Notes: generated from the sequence alone by a model not told the origin. DNA of 64,000 bases from Sepiola atlantica (GCA_963556195.1 OY744519.1:38415301-38479300), one strand, 5' to 3'. Positions 51,246 through 61,301 are shown, counted from the first letter of the stretch. Program-made: numbers and translations.

Positions 51246-51317
51246 CATTTAAACCCCGCAAATATATAATGCACACACACGTGTATGTGTGTATATACAT
51301 ATATATATATATATATA

Positions 51318-51550
51318 TTAGAATGGAGGAGAAATAAATGGTGGTGAAATCGAGACGTCTTTCGAGTCGACACATTTTCAAGATCATACGTCGACTAAAA
51401 TGTTTGAAAAACGAATTAAAATCATAGATTATCGATAATCCATGATTTTAATTCGCTTTTCAAACATTTTAGTCGACGTATGATCGTGAAAATGTGTCGA
51501 CTTGAAAGACGTCTCGATTTAATCACCATTTTATTCTCCTCCATTCTAAT
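51318..51550. repeat. 233 bp palindrome with hammerhead-like arms
   Basis: Left arm from TTAGAATGGAGGAGAAATAA through GAGACGTCTTTCGAGTCGAC and CGTCGACTAAAATGTTTGAA; the right arm is the near-perfect complement, ending CTCCATTCTAA. The centre is ATAGATTATCGATAATCCAT near 51434. Each arm, read outward, has ..GTGAAAATGTGTCGACT.GAA followed by the perfect palindrome AGACGTCT and C at the cleavage position, as in hammerhead repeats of Penelope elements. C3 and G8 of the core are substituted, so self-cleavage is doubtful. It lies 280 bp upstream of the Penelope element. Confidence 0.75.
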
Positions 51551-51630
51551 GTTTTTATATTTTAACCGCTTTACTAAAGTAAGGAAAGAATATTTATTTC
51601 TCGCTTTAGTATCATAGGAATCTCCGTCCT

Positions 51631-51631
<1 letters not shown>

Positions 51632-51699
<68 letters not shown>
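51632..51699. repeat. (TA)n microsatellite
   Basis: TA array between the palindrome and the Penelope-like element. Confidence 0.97.
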
Positions 51700-51704
<5 letters not shown>

Positions 51705-51809
51705 TATTACCCACAGACATCGATGTGTCATGCTTATGCAATCTTCAGTGTAAGAAGTTAATTTCCGACGGTCGGAAACAAAAAAAGGCAAAGACAAAAT
51801 ATTTTTTTG

Positions 51810-51889
51810 TTTTCCTTTTTAGAAGTCTCTGTAGGCAAAAATAGTTGTCTCACAAATTAGACTTATTTAGAGACTTCTAAAAAGGAAAA
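51810..51889. repeat. 21 bp perfect inverted repeat at the 5' terminal repeat
   Basis: TTTTCCTTTTTAGAAGTCTC + T (51810-51830) is the exact complement of 51869-51889. The left copy overlaps the start of the 5' terminal repeat, and the loop carries CTCACAAATTAG. Absent from the 3' terminal repeat, so it may be a scar of insertion or template switching. Confidence 0.8.
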
Positions 51890-52226
51890 AAATACTTTGC
51901 CTGTTATGTCGAGTTATTCCTTTTCGGTTTAATGGCGTTATGCAATCTTCTTTTTTTACTCCCCACGTTACTCTTTCCCCCGTTTTTAAGCGATATTTGC
52001 CGACGTTTCTCTTGACAATGTGTCGGCTGAAAGGTACCATTAGAATTAATGTTTATTCTGTTGATTTAAGTTGATCTTTTTATTCTTTTTAAAAGTTTTT
52101 AATCAACGATTAAATATATTATTTAATATTTCCTCTCTTTTTTTTCTTGTGATAGTGCCTCGACTCGCTATTACTTCATTCATCATATTTAAAACCATTA
52201 TAATATTCTGTGCCACAAAAATGTTG
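51827..52226 (+). repeat. 5' Penelope terminal repeat
   Basis: Shares with 54620-55000: TATTCCTTTTCGG.TTAATGG, TTTTAAGCGATATT, CGACGTTTCTCTTGACAATG, TGTCGGCTGAAAGGTACC, CGATTAAATATATTATTTAA, GTG.CTCGACTCGC.AT. Contains a hammerhead-like core at 52007-52046 in which stem I and the A15.1 pairing are damaged. An open frame (52071-52403) starts inside it. Confidence 0.88.
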
Positions 52227-54700
52227 TTCAAATATTTCAGGAGTATATACACAAAGGATGTTCGAAATAACTTAAACGAACTGGTTCGAATTAAGGGCAA
52301 GATTACATCGTTGAGAGCCAGAATTGAGTTTCTCAAGTCCTGTCTGGAGAATTATATCGCCCTTGGCTTTATTTCTAGGGTCATTGCCAAAATAAAGCCA
52401 TGAATACTCTCAACTTGGAACAGGCTTTCATCGAGGACGAATGCAATTATTTCGCAAGTATCCTAGATTTAATTGTTTTTAAATACTACCGTTTATGTTT
52501 TGCTACGTGGACCAGTCTTTCTTTTTTTGATAGATTAAGATTTTCAAAATATCTATCGGCTGGTGACAATTTGCGCAGCAACAAAGCCCGTTCCAAGAAC
52601 CAACTTTACCTTGACGCGCTTATTCGAGCGAGTCATGTTACGGGGATTGATGTAGATCAACATGTGTTCAACTTCTCCGACACCACTCTCTCTCGCACGA
52701 AGACAACTGTACTTGACAGAGGCTTGGATGTGGGAATTCCCCCTCTTGGGATTGATAAAGAAAGTGTATTTGCCGAATTTTAGATATTACCGCCTCAACT
52801 ATATCATCATGAGCCGACGCCTAACGATGATCTTCTTTATATGAAGGCAAGATAAGCTGAACTAGCACATAAGTTCGCTAGTTCTCCTATCAATTCTCGA
52901 GTTTGCCTGGATTAAGATCCACTAGCAGGCGGCCAAACTTCTGAAGGCAAATAAATAGATTTACATTACCAAACCGGGTAAGGGTGTCGGTTTGGTCATT
53001 CTTAATACTAACCTATTAACTGTTGAGCATTTTAAGTGATACATAACATTTAAAAAGCTTGGTGACGTGTCAATTGGCAATGCCTTAAATACTGAGGTAA
53101 AGCTTCAAAAACGTTTTCTTCAGTTACATAGAAAGGAGTTTATTGATAAGGTTACCTATGACAGGATCCGCCCTGTGGGTTCTCAACGACCCATAATGTA
53201 TGGGCTACCTAAGATTCATAAGGAAGGAGTTCCATTGAAGCCAATTATGTCTATGATTGGTTCTTCTCAGCATGAGCTGGCCAAATGGCTTGCATATATC
53301 CTTGATCCTGTCTTACAGGGGTTTTCAGTTAATTGTATTGACGATTCTTACGTTTTCTCTTAATTTATTCGCGATTTGGAATGTGAGTCGCCAACAAACT
53401 TTCTATGTTCATTAGATGTTACCAGCTTATTCACTAATGTACCCCTGAATGAAACCATTGAAATATGTGTTGACATGATTCATCGTAGCACATTAACCCC
53501 TCCCGCATTCCAGAAAGAATTTGTCTTGGAACTCATGGGACTGGCCACTAAGTCGGTCAGTTTCAGCTTTAATAATATAATGTATCAGCAGTTTGATGCG
53601 GTGGCGATGGGCAGTCCTAGCGAATATTTTCCTAGGTTTTCAGGAATCCTTGCTGTTTTCTCGGATTACCAGACCCTTTCGTTATTGGCGTTATGTGGAC
53701 GATACGTTTACCATTTTTGAGCCCCGTAACGAGGCACGTGATGTTTTGCTGAAATTGAATACGCTCCACCCTAGCACTACATTTCACCATGGAAGACGAG
53801 AAGAATGGCTCTTTACCATTGACAAATACACTACAACTATATATAAGAAACCGACGTTTACGCGCCTGTATATTAGTTGGGATTCTTTTGTTAACGTGAG
53901 TAGAAAGATCAGTTGGGCAAAACACTTGTAAACCGCACACTGATTATTTGTACTGCAAGCAAACTCGCGACTGAACTTAGAAAGATAACTGATATTCTCA
54001 CTAAAAATAGTTTCCCAGACGGTCTAATTTCCAAATGTATTGATCGAAAACTTGCGAAATTTAAGGCCAACATTTTCTTCGGTCCACGCAAATGTCCTTT
54101 TTATTTGAAACTTCCTTTTATTGGTTCTATCAGTAAAGGTTTTTCGGATAAAATTTCATCGGTTGTATCTCGTCGTTTTCATGCAGTACAGCCCCGTGTG
54201 GTGTTTGGCACCAGAATTGCCTTCCAAGCCTTTCAGAAAGATGTACTGCCAATACTACAGAAAAGTGTTATTATATATGAATTCAAATGTCAGTGTGAAG
54301 CTGACTATGTTGGTCGTACTCTTCAGCGCTTGGAAGTCAGAGTGGCCCAGCATATCCCTGCATGTTTTCTAAGATCACGTGTCGTAAAGAGGAGTATATC
54401 GACGGACACATCCGGGTCTGTACAAAGAACATCCGGTCGTTTGCAGAGCACATCCGGGCGCTCAAAAGTCCACGAGTCATCCAATGGACAACACTTATAT
54501 GATAATAAAAAGTGCGATGAGACGTACTCCAATGGATGAGTTCGTATTGTCACAAGGCCCGTTCCAAACACTATCTCAAGGTGTTGGAGGCAGTGAGTGT
54601 TACAATGCGAAAACCATCGCTCTGTAGGCAAAAAGAGTTTTCTCACAAATTAAAAAAAAAAATTAGCCTATTATGTCCATGTATTCCTTTTCGGCTTAAT
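52071..54700 (+). pseudogene. Penelope-like RT and GIY-YIG endonuclease, frameshifted
   Basis: The N-terminal domain is split over 52071-52403 and 52400-52783 (..VFNFSDTTLSRTKTTVL.RGL..). KPGKGVGLVIL near 52969-53003 is the start of the RT fingers. RPVGSQRPIMYGLPKIHKEG and PLKPIMS lie in 53067-53363, then an in-frame stop. FLCSLDVTSLFTNVPL at about 53397-53444 is motif A, and FDAVAMGSP, ending near 53617, is motif B. After a frameshift, YVDDTF with both catalytic Asp is at 53692-53709. The 53913-54539 frame carries the connector and the GIY-YIG nuclease (VIIYEFKCQCEADYVGRT..LEVRVAQHIP, about 54267-54359), with an expanded Thr-Ser-Gly repeat just after. The ORF ends in another frame as YLKVLEAVSV..PSLCRQKEF (54536-54660). 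RT and nuclease residues are present but the chain is broken, so it is not active as it stands. Confidence 0.92.
54409..54470 (+). repeat. Short in-ORF repeat (ACATCCGG)
   Basis: ACATCCGGGTCTGTACAAAG, ACATCCGGTCGTTTGCAGAG, ACATCCGGGCGCTCAAAAG: three copies with a period near 20-24 bp, encoding Thr-Ser-Gly repeats where the family usually has the compact Zn/His part of the nuclease domain. This is also where the frame is lost. Confidence 0.75.
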
Positions 54701-54999
54701 GGCGTTTTTCAATCTCCCTTCTTTTTTTTCTTCACACGTTACTATTTTCCCCGATTTTAAGCGATATTCGCTGACGTTTCTCTTGACAATGTGTCGGCTG
54801 AAAGGTACCTTGAGAATTAGTTTTTATTCTGTTAATTTTAGTCGATCTTTTTTAATCTTTTAAAAAGGGTTTAATCGACGATTAAATATATTATTTAATA
54901 TGCCCTCTTTTTTTTCTGGTGATAGTGGCTCGACTCGCGATGACTCCGTTCATCATATTTAAAACCATTATACAATTATGTACCACGAAAAATGTGTTC

Positions 55000-55000
<1 letters not shown>
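54620..55000 (+). repeat. 3' Penelope terminal repeat
   Basis: Copy of the 5' repeat. Contains the better-kept hammerhead-like core (54778-54816). Confidence 0.88.
54778..54816 (+). ncRNA. Variant hammerhead-like motif in Penelope terminal repeat
   Basis: TTCTC (54778-54782) can pair with GAGAA (54812-54816) as stem I. The core is TTGACAA where the consensus is CTGANGA. GAAA is at 54800-54803, overlapping the perfect palindrome AGGTACCT (54803-54810) as stem III, and the next base, T, is at the cleavage position. The two core changes are C3 to U and G8 to A. These two bases pair with each other in the ribozyme fold, so the change is compensatory. Stem II (TGTGTCGGCT) is short and irregular. 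Penelope elements are known to carry hammerheads in their terminal repeats; whether this variant cleaves is unknown. Confidence 0.55.

Positions 55001-55002
<2 letters not shown>

Positions 55003-55047
<45 letters not shown>
55003..55047. repeat. (TA)n microsatellite
   Basis: TA array directly at the 3' end of the Penelope element. Confidence 0.96.
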
Positions 55048-55051
<4 letters not shown>

Positions 55052-55640
55052 TAAGTATTAATTTGTATTCATACAAAACTCATTAATACATTTGTGCATA
55101 TATGTTTCGGTTATACTCTTCACAGACCAAAGAAGACAGAGAAATGAGATGAATTTGGAATTTTTCAAGCAAAAAGCTGATACTTGAACGTAAGCAGAAA
55201 TGTAACATCTCTTATATGTTGTTTTTATTGTTTGTTTTGCTATAGTTTTTTTTTTACAAATAGGGAGCTTTAAAGAAGGGGAAAAGATGGGAGAAGTGAT
55301 GAATTGGAAGTCTGGTGATCGGAAAGAGAGGCAGCAAAAGAAAATCATGGATAAGTCGTTTTGTTTTGTTCCGTTGATTAGGAAGACGTGCATGATGAGT
55401 TGCTGTTTTTATCAGTGTATAAACTTTGTAATTGTTGAATTGTAGGAAAAACGAAATTGCGGGATTATGAAAGCTTGTAAAACCTGTTGTGTGCGGCATT
55501 TAGTTTGTAAGTGGGGGTGGTGTGTGCACGGGGGAGAGAGACTAAGTTGATACATGTTCCTTATTGTTTGATGAGCCAGAAAACCTTTTCTTTCCTCTTT
55601 TTGTATTAACATAATTATATATAAACATAAAAAACAGTAA
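55048..55640. other. Unassigned sequence
   Basis: Overlapping minus-strand open frames (55058-55393, 55254-55499, 55412-55612) have no recognised motif. A purine-rich strand spans 55262-55345. Confidence 0.4.
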
Positions 55641-56950
55641 CGAAATATGAATGAATATTAAGCAGTGGTCACCCAAGTTATAAAAATAAAAAAAGTAACT
55701 GGATGGTTGATACTATATATGCTGGGATTATTTGTTTTGCAATCGAGGGAGTCAAGAGTGGATGACGGACGCCCTGAGGGGTGCTTACATTGGAGCATAC
55801 TCGTGATGTGCCATAGTATAGAGCGCCGGACGGAGCTAACTAGTTATGTGATGTCAAGTCAGTGGAGCCTAGCACCTTGTTGCCATTCCCGACTTGAAAG
55901 GATTCTATGGGGATATCATTCACATACGAAAAGGTTGATGAGGATGATAGAGGGGTCATCACTGTTTCGTGGGTCAGTGAGACCTAAAAATGCACCACAT
56001 CTACATAACGGATCTGAATTATTGAGTGTGAAATAAGGTTGTTGAACATTATACAAAACGGTCTGCATGGCGGAAATAGTTATGAAAATCTAGTGGGGTC
56101 AATGCGGAATGAATGGGCTGATTGGATTAAGCATATTGTGAAAAGGGGAGTCGCCGCCCCCGAGAATATAGTAGTTCTACTATATTCTTGAAGGGATAGA
56201 CAACATGTATGGTAGTCGGATCAGACAAGAATACAACGACCCATCGAGGTATAGAGTTGGGAGGCGATTTTTGGATTCCATGTGGACAAGCGGAAGAGTA
56301 TCGATTTGTATGATAGATACATCATTAGGGAAATTAGATGCATGACCAGAAAGGAAACATCAGAATTTAAAATTGGGGTTTTCTGTTTTTCCGGTATTGT
56401 ACTTAGAGATCGAATGGAACGAGTGTAAATAGGGGGCGTGGAAAACGTCCCTCTCTGTAGGTATTTTGAAAGTGTGAATACGGAAATATGTAAGATAATG
56501 GGGGTTGTCGTTGCAGATACAGACGACGTTCTTAGAGCGAGTGGAAGCAGCAACGGAAGGAAAGTGAGGTTACTTCTGTCGGTGTTGATTTCGGCCTCTC
56601 TGGTTCCTGACGCTTTACGAAGACGGTTGTGTGAAAACAAGTGCACGCTTACCCCACGGATGGCAAGGAACACAGTGCGCGCATTGCAGCAAATATATTC
56701 GGGTAGTAATGTTAATCTCTGTCTCATTCTTCTCTCTGTATGTTTCTCCTGTAAGCAGAAAAAAATACCCGTCTGTCTCTTTGTTTAATAAATATTCAAA
56801 ATCCATATATGGTCTTCGGTTTGATCTGTTAATGATGATTATTTTGATGACGACGATAAGCGGCATGTTATAGTAAATAAGGACACCGACCAGCCGGGAC
56901 AAGCTAGAAGAAAAGCTGAAATGTAACCTCTCCATTAAGGAGTATCGGAC
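55641..56950. other. GC-richer block with open frames of unknown origin
   Basis: Stands out from the AT-rich flanks and contains no simple repeats. Plus-strand open pieces at 55665-56036 (123 codons) and 56438-56788 (116 codons), and a minus-strand piece at 56221-56727 (168 codons, the longest repeat-free frame in the window), overlap each other. None shows a motif I know. The plus-strand pieces 55.7-56.8 kb could be parts of one decayed ORF, with the minus frame a shadow. A decayed transposon or other integrated element is likely; identity unknown. Confidence 0.35.
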
Positions 56951-57189
56951 ACCTGACGAGGATTGTTTTAATTGGATTATTGAGTTCGTTTCCTAAAGGA
57001 ATCTGCCAATTTATTATCCTTTTCATATGTCGTACGCACATTTACGACTGAGTATATTAGCAAGCTTTTTATTTACTTTTTTAAAGAGACAAGTGGTATT
57101 TGTATATAAATGTCACTGAGGCAAATAAATCAAGTTTTTATGTGTATAGTATATACACATATCTTACATAATAAATATATACACATACC

Positions 57190-57192
<3 letters not shown>
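56951..57192. other. Unassigned AT-rich sequence
   Basis: Nothing recognised. Confidence 0.5.

Positions 57193-57258
<66 letters not shown>
57193..57258. repeat. (TA)n microsatellite
   Basis: Pure TA array. Confidence 0.97.
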
Positions 57259-57262
<4 letters not shown>

Positions 57263-57609
57263 AGGTTAGTGGGAATCAATTCCAGCAGAGTACCCGTTTA
57301 TTACGAAACATCAAATATGTAGATATTTTCTAATTAAAGCAGGTTTTACAGACCACACATAATATGCCCGAAGACTGGATTAAAACCTGACATAAATATT
57401 CTATATCAGGGGGAGTCTTTCCCTCCTGGGATTTATGCTAACAAAATCAGGAAAAGAAAAATGCAATACTCTTATTAGGATACTGTAAGTACCGAAAGTC
57501 CCAGATTTTTAAAAATAATAATAATACATTTATTTCATTTTTTTAATAGCATATTTATTGATTATTTATTTATTTGTTTGTTATACTTCCTTAGGAATCT
57601 CCCCTTTTA

Positions 57610-58445
57610 CTATCTTCTCAATTCAACTGTTAAAAAACACTTAGTACAGTATCGATATCCAGATCAAATTCTGTTAAATATTAAATTTGATAACTCCTAA
57701 AAGTGCCCCCTCAATTCATCCCTCCTACCACTTTCTCTGAATTTCTCTAACATCATCCAGCTATTGCTGTTCTTAATTCGATCTGGCAACATATTCCAAA
57801 AACATATTACTCGGTGAGGAAAAAAAACTTAACTCGTTAACACATCTAGTTTCTGAAAACTGTCTTGAAAATAATCTTCCAGATCTAAGGGAGATACTGA
57901 AAAAAATGCCAACCCTAGTTAGAAATGTCATTTATTATCTTGAAGATGTCAATCATATCACCTCGCATACTTTTTACCAGCGAAGTAGTCAATCCCAATG
58001 TGTCCAATTTCTCCCTGTAACTGCACTTATTTACTTTACTTATTAGTTTTGGCACCCTTCTTTGTACGCCTTTCAGTTTAAATATTACATTCTAATGTCA
58101 TTATCTAGTTGCTGGAGCCAAGACCTGGGTTCAGTATTCTATATAAGGTCTTATTAGAGCTTTATATATCCTAAACACACCATTTGTCTCCTTCGAATTC
58201 TATTTGCCCTCGATACAATAGTCAAAATATGATTATTTGCTTAAAATGTATTATCAAACCCCACTCGCAAATCACACTCTCTATCTACTTCGTTGATTCC
58301 TCTGTTGTTTAGTACATATTCAACTCCAACATTCATTGATCGTGCATGTAGTACGTTACATTTGTCTGGGTTTAATCACAATTTACAAATGTCCTTCCAA
58401 TATGATAATTTATTTAGATTCATCTGTGTTAGTTCGTTTAATATT
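57610..58445 (-). pseudogene. 3' end of a CR1/L2-like LINE reverse transcriptase
   Basis: On the minus strand, in two or three frames, one reads W..KDICKL..NPDKCNVLHAR (about 58400-58335), VDRECDLRVGF, ANRIRR, YIKLIRPYIEY (about 58165-58130) and KLKGVQRRVPKLIS (about 58080-58040). YREKLDTLGLTTSLVKSMRG then DMIDIFKIINDIS (about 58020-57925) follow, and FRN..RVKFFS with a C-terminal FRE-like tail to about 57700. This is the thumb and C-terminal part that follows the YADD motif in CR1/L2-type elements. The catalytic part is missing, as expected for 5' truncation. Stops and frameshifts show it is inactive. Confidence 0.8.
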
Positions 58446-58458
58446 TGGTTTCAATTTT

Positions 58459-58460
<2 letters not shown>

Positions 58461-58524
<64 letters not shown>
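58461..58524. repeat. (TA)n microsatellite
   Basis: Pure TA array between the LINE relic and the hammerhead pair. Confidence 0.97.
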
Positions 58525-58529
<5 letters not shown>

Positions 58530-58548
58530 AATATTTGTTATTGTTTAT

Positions 58549-58606
58549 TATCTATGTACGTATACGTTTCGTCCTTTTTTTCAATCGGGACTCATCAGCA
58601 TAGAGA
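58549..58606 (-). ncRNA. Type I hammerhead ribozyme, copy 1
   Basis: Minus strand, 5' to 3': stem I strand TCTATG (58604-58599), core CTGATGA (58598-58592), stem II GTCC (58591-58588), a 13-base loop and GGAC (58574-58571), then GAAA (58570-58567). Stem III is the perfect palindrome ACGTATACGT (58567-58558), followed by A at position 17 (58557), and the stem I return strand CATAGA (58556-58551). All invariant core bases are present, stem II pairs 4 of 4 and stem I 6 of 6. Predicted cleavage lies between 58557 and 58556. Stem III is short and closed on itself, as in retrozyme and Penelope hammerheads that may act as dimers. Confidence 0.88.
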
Positions 58607-58884
58607 TATGACTATTCACTACCGGTCATGCGATTCGAAACCCCGGACCTCAAGTATTTTTCAACTCCAGTCTGACGTCGCTAATCGCTGGGCCAATTGT
58701 AAACAGCGAATAAACTATGATAATTTTAACACTTTAACGGCGGCTTTGACGTCGAGGCATTCTACTTCTATTAAGGGAAGGAATGATGCATTATAAGCAA
58801 GTGACGTCATGCTGTGTTAATACTACGAATTACAGTGCTCTACTTTCAAGGAGCGACAAATAATAAATATCTGTTATTGTTTAT

Positions 58885-58941
58885 TATCTATGTACGTATA
58901 CGTTTCGTCCTTTTTTCAATCGGGACTCATCAGCATAGAGA
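58885..58941 (-). ncRNA. Type I hammerhead ribozyme, copy 2
   Basis: Same fold as copy 1: CTGATGA at 58933-58927, GTCC/GGAC stem II with a 12-base loop, GAAA at 58906-58903, palindrome ACGTATACGT, then A at 58893 and CATAGA as the return strand of stem I. Every conserved base is kept. Predicted cleavage lies between 58893 and 58892. Confidence 0.88.
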
Positions 58942-58986
58942 TATGACTATTCACTACCGGTCATGCGATTCGAAACCCCGGACCTT

Positions 58987-59787
58987 AAAGATTAAATATA
59001 TTATGTACTGTAATTTAATGTCAATTCAAGGGAACATAACTCTTACACAATTTTCCGAGCAAAATTCACAACATCCTTGAGCAAGTTCTAGTTGCCACAT
59101 GAAAATACTGTCTCTGAAGTCAGTTGTTAGATTAGCACCTAACTTAATGCTAAGGAGCCTTTAAAACATGTTAACAAGAGTGCCAGAAACGTCAGTAATA
59201 CACATCTTCTGATGGTGAAGTACTCTCGCTTCCACTAACCTGATGTTAGAATTTGTTTTTGATAATGTTTCAATTATTTCACTGAGTTATCCTTAAATTT
59301 AGAGGAGCTTGTCTGGTGACCCTATTTTATGTGCATTTGATATTTCAAATTTTGCAATAATATTAAGGAATTGTTGACTTCTATTTTGTAATTCATGTTT
59401 GTGAAACTCCCGAATGTCTTTGTATGAATGTTCGCCTGTAAATTGTATGGTTTGCAGCTGGCAGGTTACACAAAAGGCGAGATATAAATGTGATAACATC
59501 AATGGTATAACATGAATGTGTCTAATTATGCATTGAATGTCTTCCGGAAAACATGTATAAAATGTATTTTGCTCCGACATTGCCATTTCGTCAAAGTGTG
59601 ATATGCCTCTTACCTGTCAGGGAAACATAGAAAGACAAGGAAGATCTATATTAAGAGAGCCTAAGTAATTTTAAAGGTTATTCAAATGAAAATACTGATA
59701 TTTCTCTGGATAAAAATTTACATAAATTCATTGCTAACGATTTTCTTGTCAGTAAATATATTCCATATATAATGATGATATCTATCT

Positions 59788-59789
<2 letters not shown>
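58987..59789. other. Unassigned sequence
   Basis: A 95-codon minus frame (59299-59586) has no known motif. Nothing else recognised. Confidence 0.45.

Positions 59790-59847
<58 letters not shown>
59790..59847. repeat. (TA)n microsatellite
   Basis: Pure TA array. The 450 bp that follow hold nothing recognised. Confidence 0.97.
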
Positions 59848-59850
<3 letters not shown>

Positions 59851-60296
59851 TGACATTTCTCAAAGGAAACGTTATCGAATTCTGTAACTAATAGTTGTTT
59901 TGAATTCTCGACTATGACAAAATAAAATAAACTAATCTACTTAAAATTTGCTGACATAAATCTCACATTATTTATTCTGGGGCGTGTTGGTGTACGTAGT
60001 TGCCATTCAATAAAGCGCAAGAGGTATCTTTTCGGATTTTTGATAGCTTCTATTAAAAATATATTTTGAACTACATCGAACATGAATTATAATTTTCCAG
60101 TTTCAAAAATTAAGAAAAATGAACAGATTTTGCGTTAAAATATGACACATTTTATATAACGATAGGAATATGATCATAGTAATGCTTTTGGTGGAAGCTT
60201 TGAATCAAAATTGTGTAGCAATCATATCCTATTTTTAACTCCATCATTTTTACAGGAAAGACCCAGTATTGATTCCAAACATCTCTAAGTGAAAGT

Positions 60297-60365
60297 AGTT
60301 TAGGGAATCGACTGGATTTGAACATGGCACACATAGGACGTAAGTCTATGCCGTTATCACGTCCT
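60297..60365 (-). repeat. tRNA-like sequence (SINE head)
   Basis: On the minus strand GGACGTGATAACGGCATAGA resembles an A box and D-loop, and CATGTTCAAATCCAGTCG, about 28 bp on, is a good B box (GTTCAAATCC). The pieces CGGCATAGAC and GTCCTATGTGTGCC can pair. Decayed; no anticodon assigned. Confidence 0.5.
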
Positions 60366-61301
60366 TATTTCTTCAGATTCTTGGCAGCTTATATTAAAAG
60401 GTGTGTAAGAGGTCTGGAACGTCTTGATTGATTCGATATATTATTTTGATAGGGCATATGTGGTCTATGCCGTTTATGCCTTTAAAGGGGTTCCTTAATA
60501 ATATCAGAGTTTATATTTATCTAATTGTTTCTATAGTGAATACATAGTGGAAGCGAATTTTGAAATCTTCCTCCAACTGTTAAACATTAGAGAGCAATTG
60601 GCGTAGAGGAAATCGACGTGAATCGCTATGAGATGTTACGTTAAGCAATGGATGACTTGCGGTGGCAGCTGAAACAATATATTTGAAAAGCATATTCTTC
60701 TACAATTTTACATTGGCAGGAAAGGAAGATCCCAGCAGAACTAAAAACTGTTGCAACAAAATATGTAAAATGAAGAATAATTAGATGAAATATGTTTTAA
60801 AATTATTTAAAGAAATAGCTTATTGGTAAAAAATAATGTCTCAATTCTAAACCTTTTAATTGATCAGATATAAAAGAATTCAATACTTGCTTAGCATTGA
60901 TTAAGTTTGGTTGTTGCTCCCAAATCTTAACAGTCACTATTGTAGATTGTATATCATTTCAGTAGTAAAACAAGAGTAACGATAGTTAACGTTTATATCA
61001 GTTTTTGTTCAAAATAAAACTCACAGTAACATATTATTTTGAGTTTGCATGTAAAAGTTATAATTTTATTTCGATAACACACTTTAATGGAAAACATGAA
61101 GTTCAAAATGAGACGGAGTTTGTATTGCACTTAGATAAAAAGAAAATGTATATTCCTGAACAGCAATGCTCACTCATTTATTATATGGCATTTAAAATGT
61201 TCCATTTAGACATATTATCAGTTATATTGAAATAGTTCATTCTTGTTAATCATATATGTTAAATGTATGAGATGATCATTCTAGCTAATGCATTAGTTAT
61301 A
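60366..61301. other. Unassigned AT-rich sequence
   Basis: Open frame 61005-61235 (76 codons) has no recognised motif. Nothing else seen. Confidence 0.45.

Larger units (their letters stand above)
51827..55000 (+). mobile_element. Penelope-like retroelement with both terminal repeats
   Basis: Direct terminal repeats (51827-52226 and 54620-55000) bracket a reverse transcriptase plus GIY-YIG endonuclease coding region. The 3' repeat starts inside the last codons of the ORF (CTCTGTAGGCAAAA), and the same piece opens the 5' repeat. This partial tandem organisation is characteristic of Penelope-like elements, whose copies are often joined head to tail. The right end runs into a (TA)n array. It is the most complete element in the window but has several frameshifts and stops. 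Confidence 0.92.
58525..58986 (-). mobile_element. Retrozyme-like tandem unit bounded by two hammerheads
   Basis: A 336 bp unit (58525-58860) is followed by a second partial copy (58861-58986) that repeats its first 125 bp almost perfectly (one T fewer in a T-run, TATTTG versus TATCTG). Each copy carries a complete type I hammerhead on the minus strand. Transcription across both and self-cleavage would release one RNA of about 336 nt with hammerhead-made ends suitable for circularisation, the known life cycle of plant and animal retrozymes. The unit has no coding frame of note. Identity between copies suggests fairly recent origin. Confidence 0.8.

Noticed and set aside
56221..56727. 168-codon minus-strand frame as a host gene
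   Set aside because: No recognisable domain, overlapped by plus-strand frames of similar size, and no start context, splice or promoter support.
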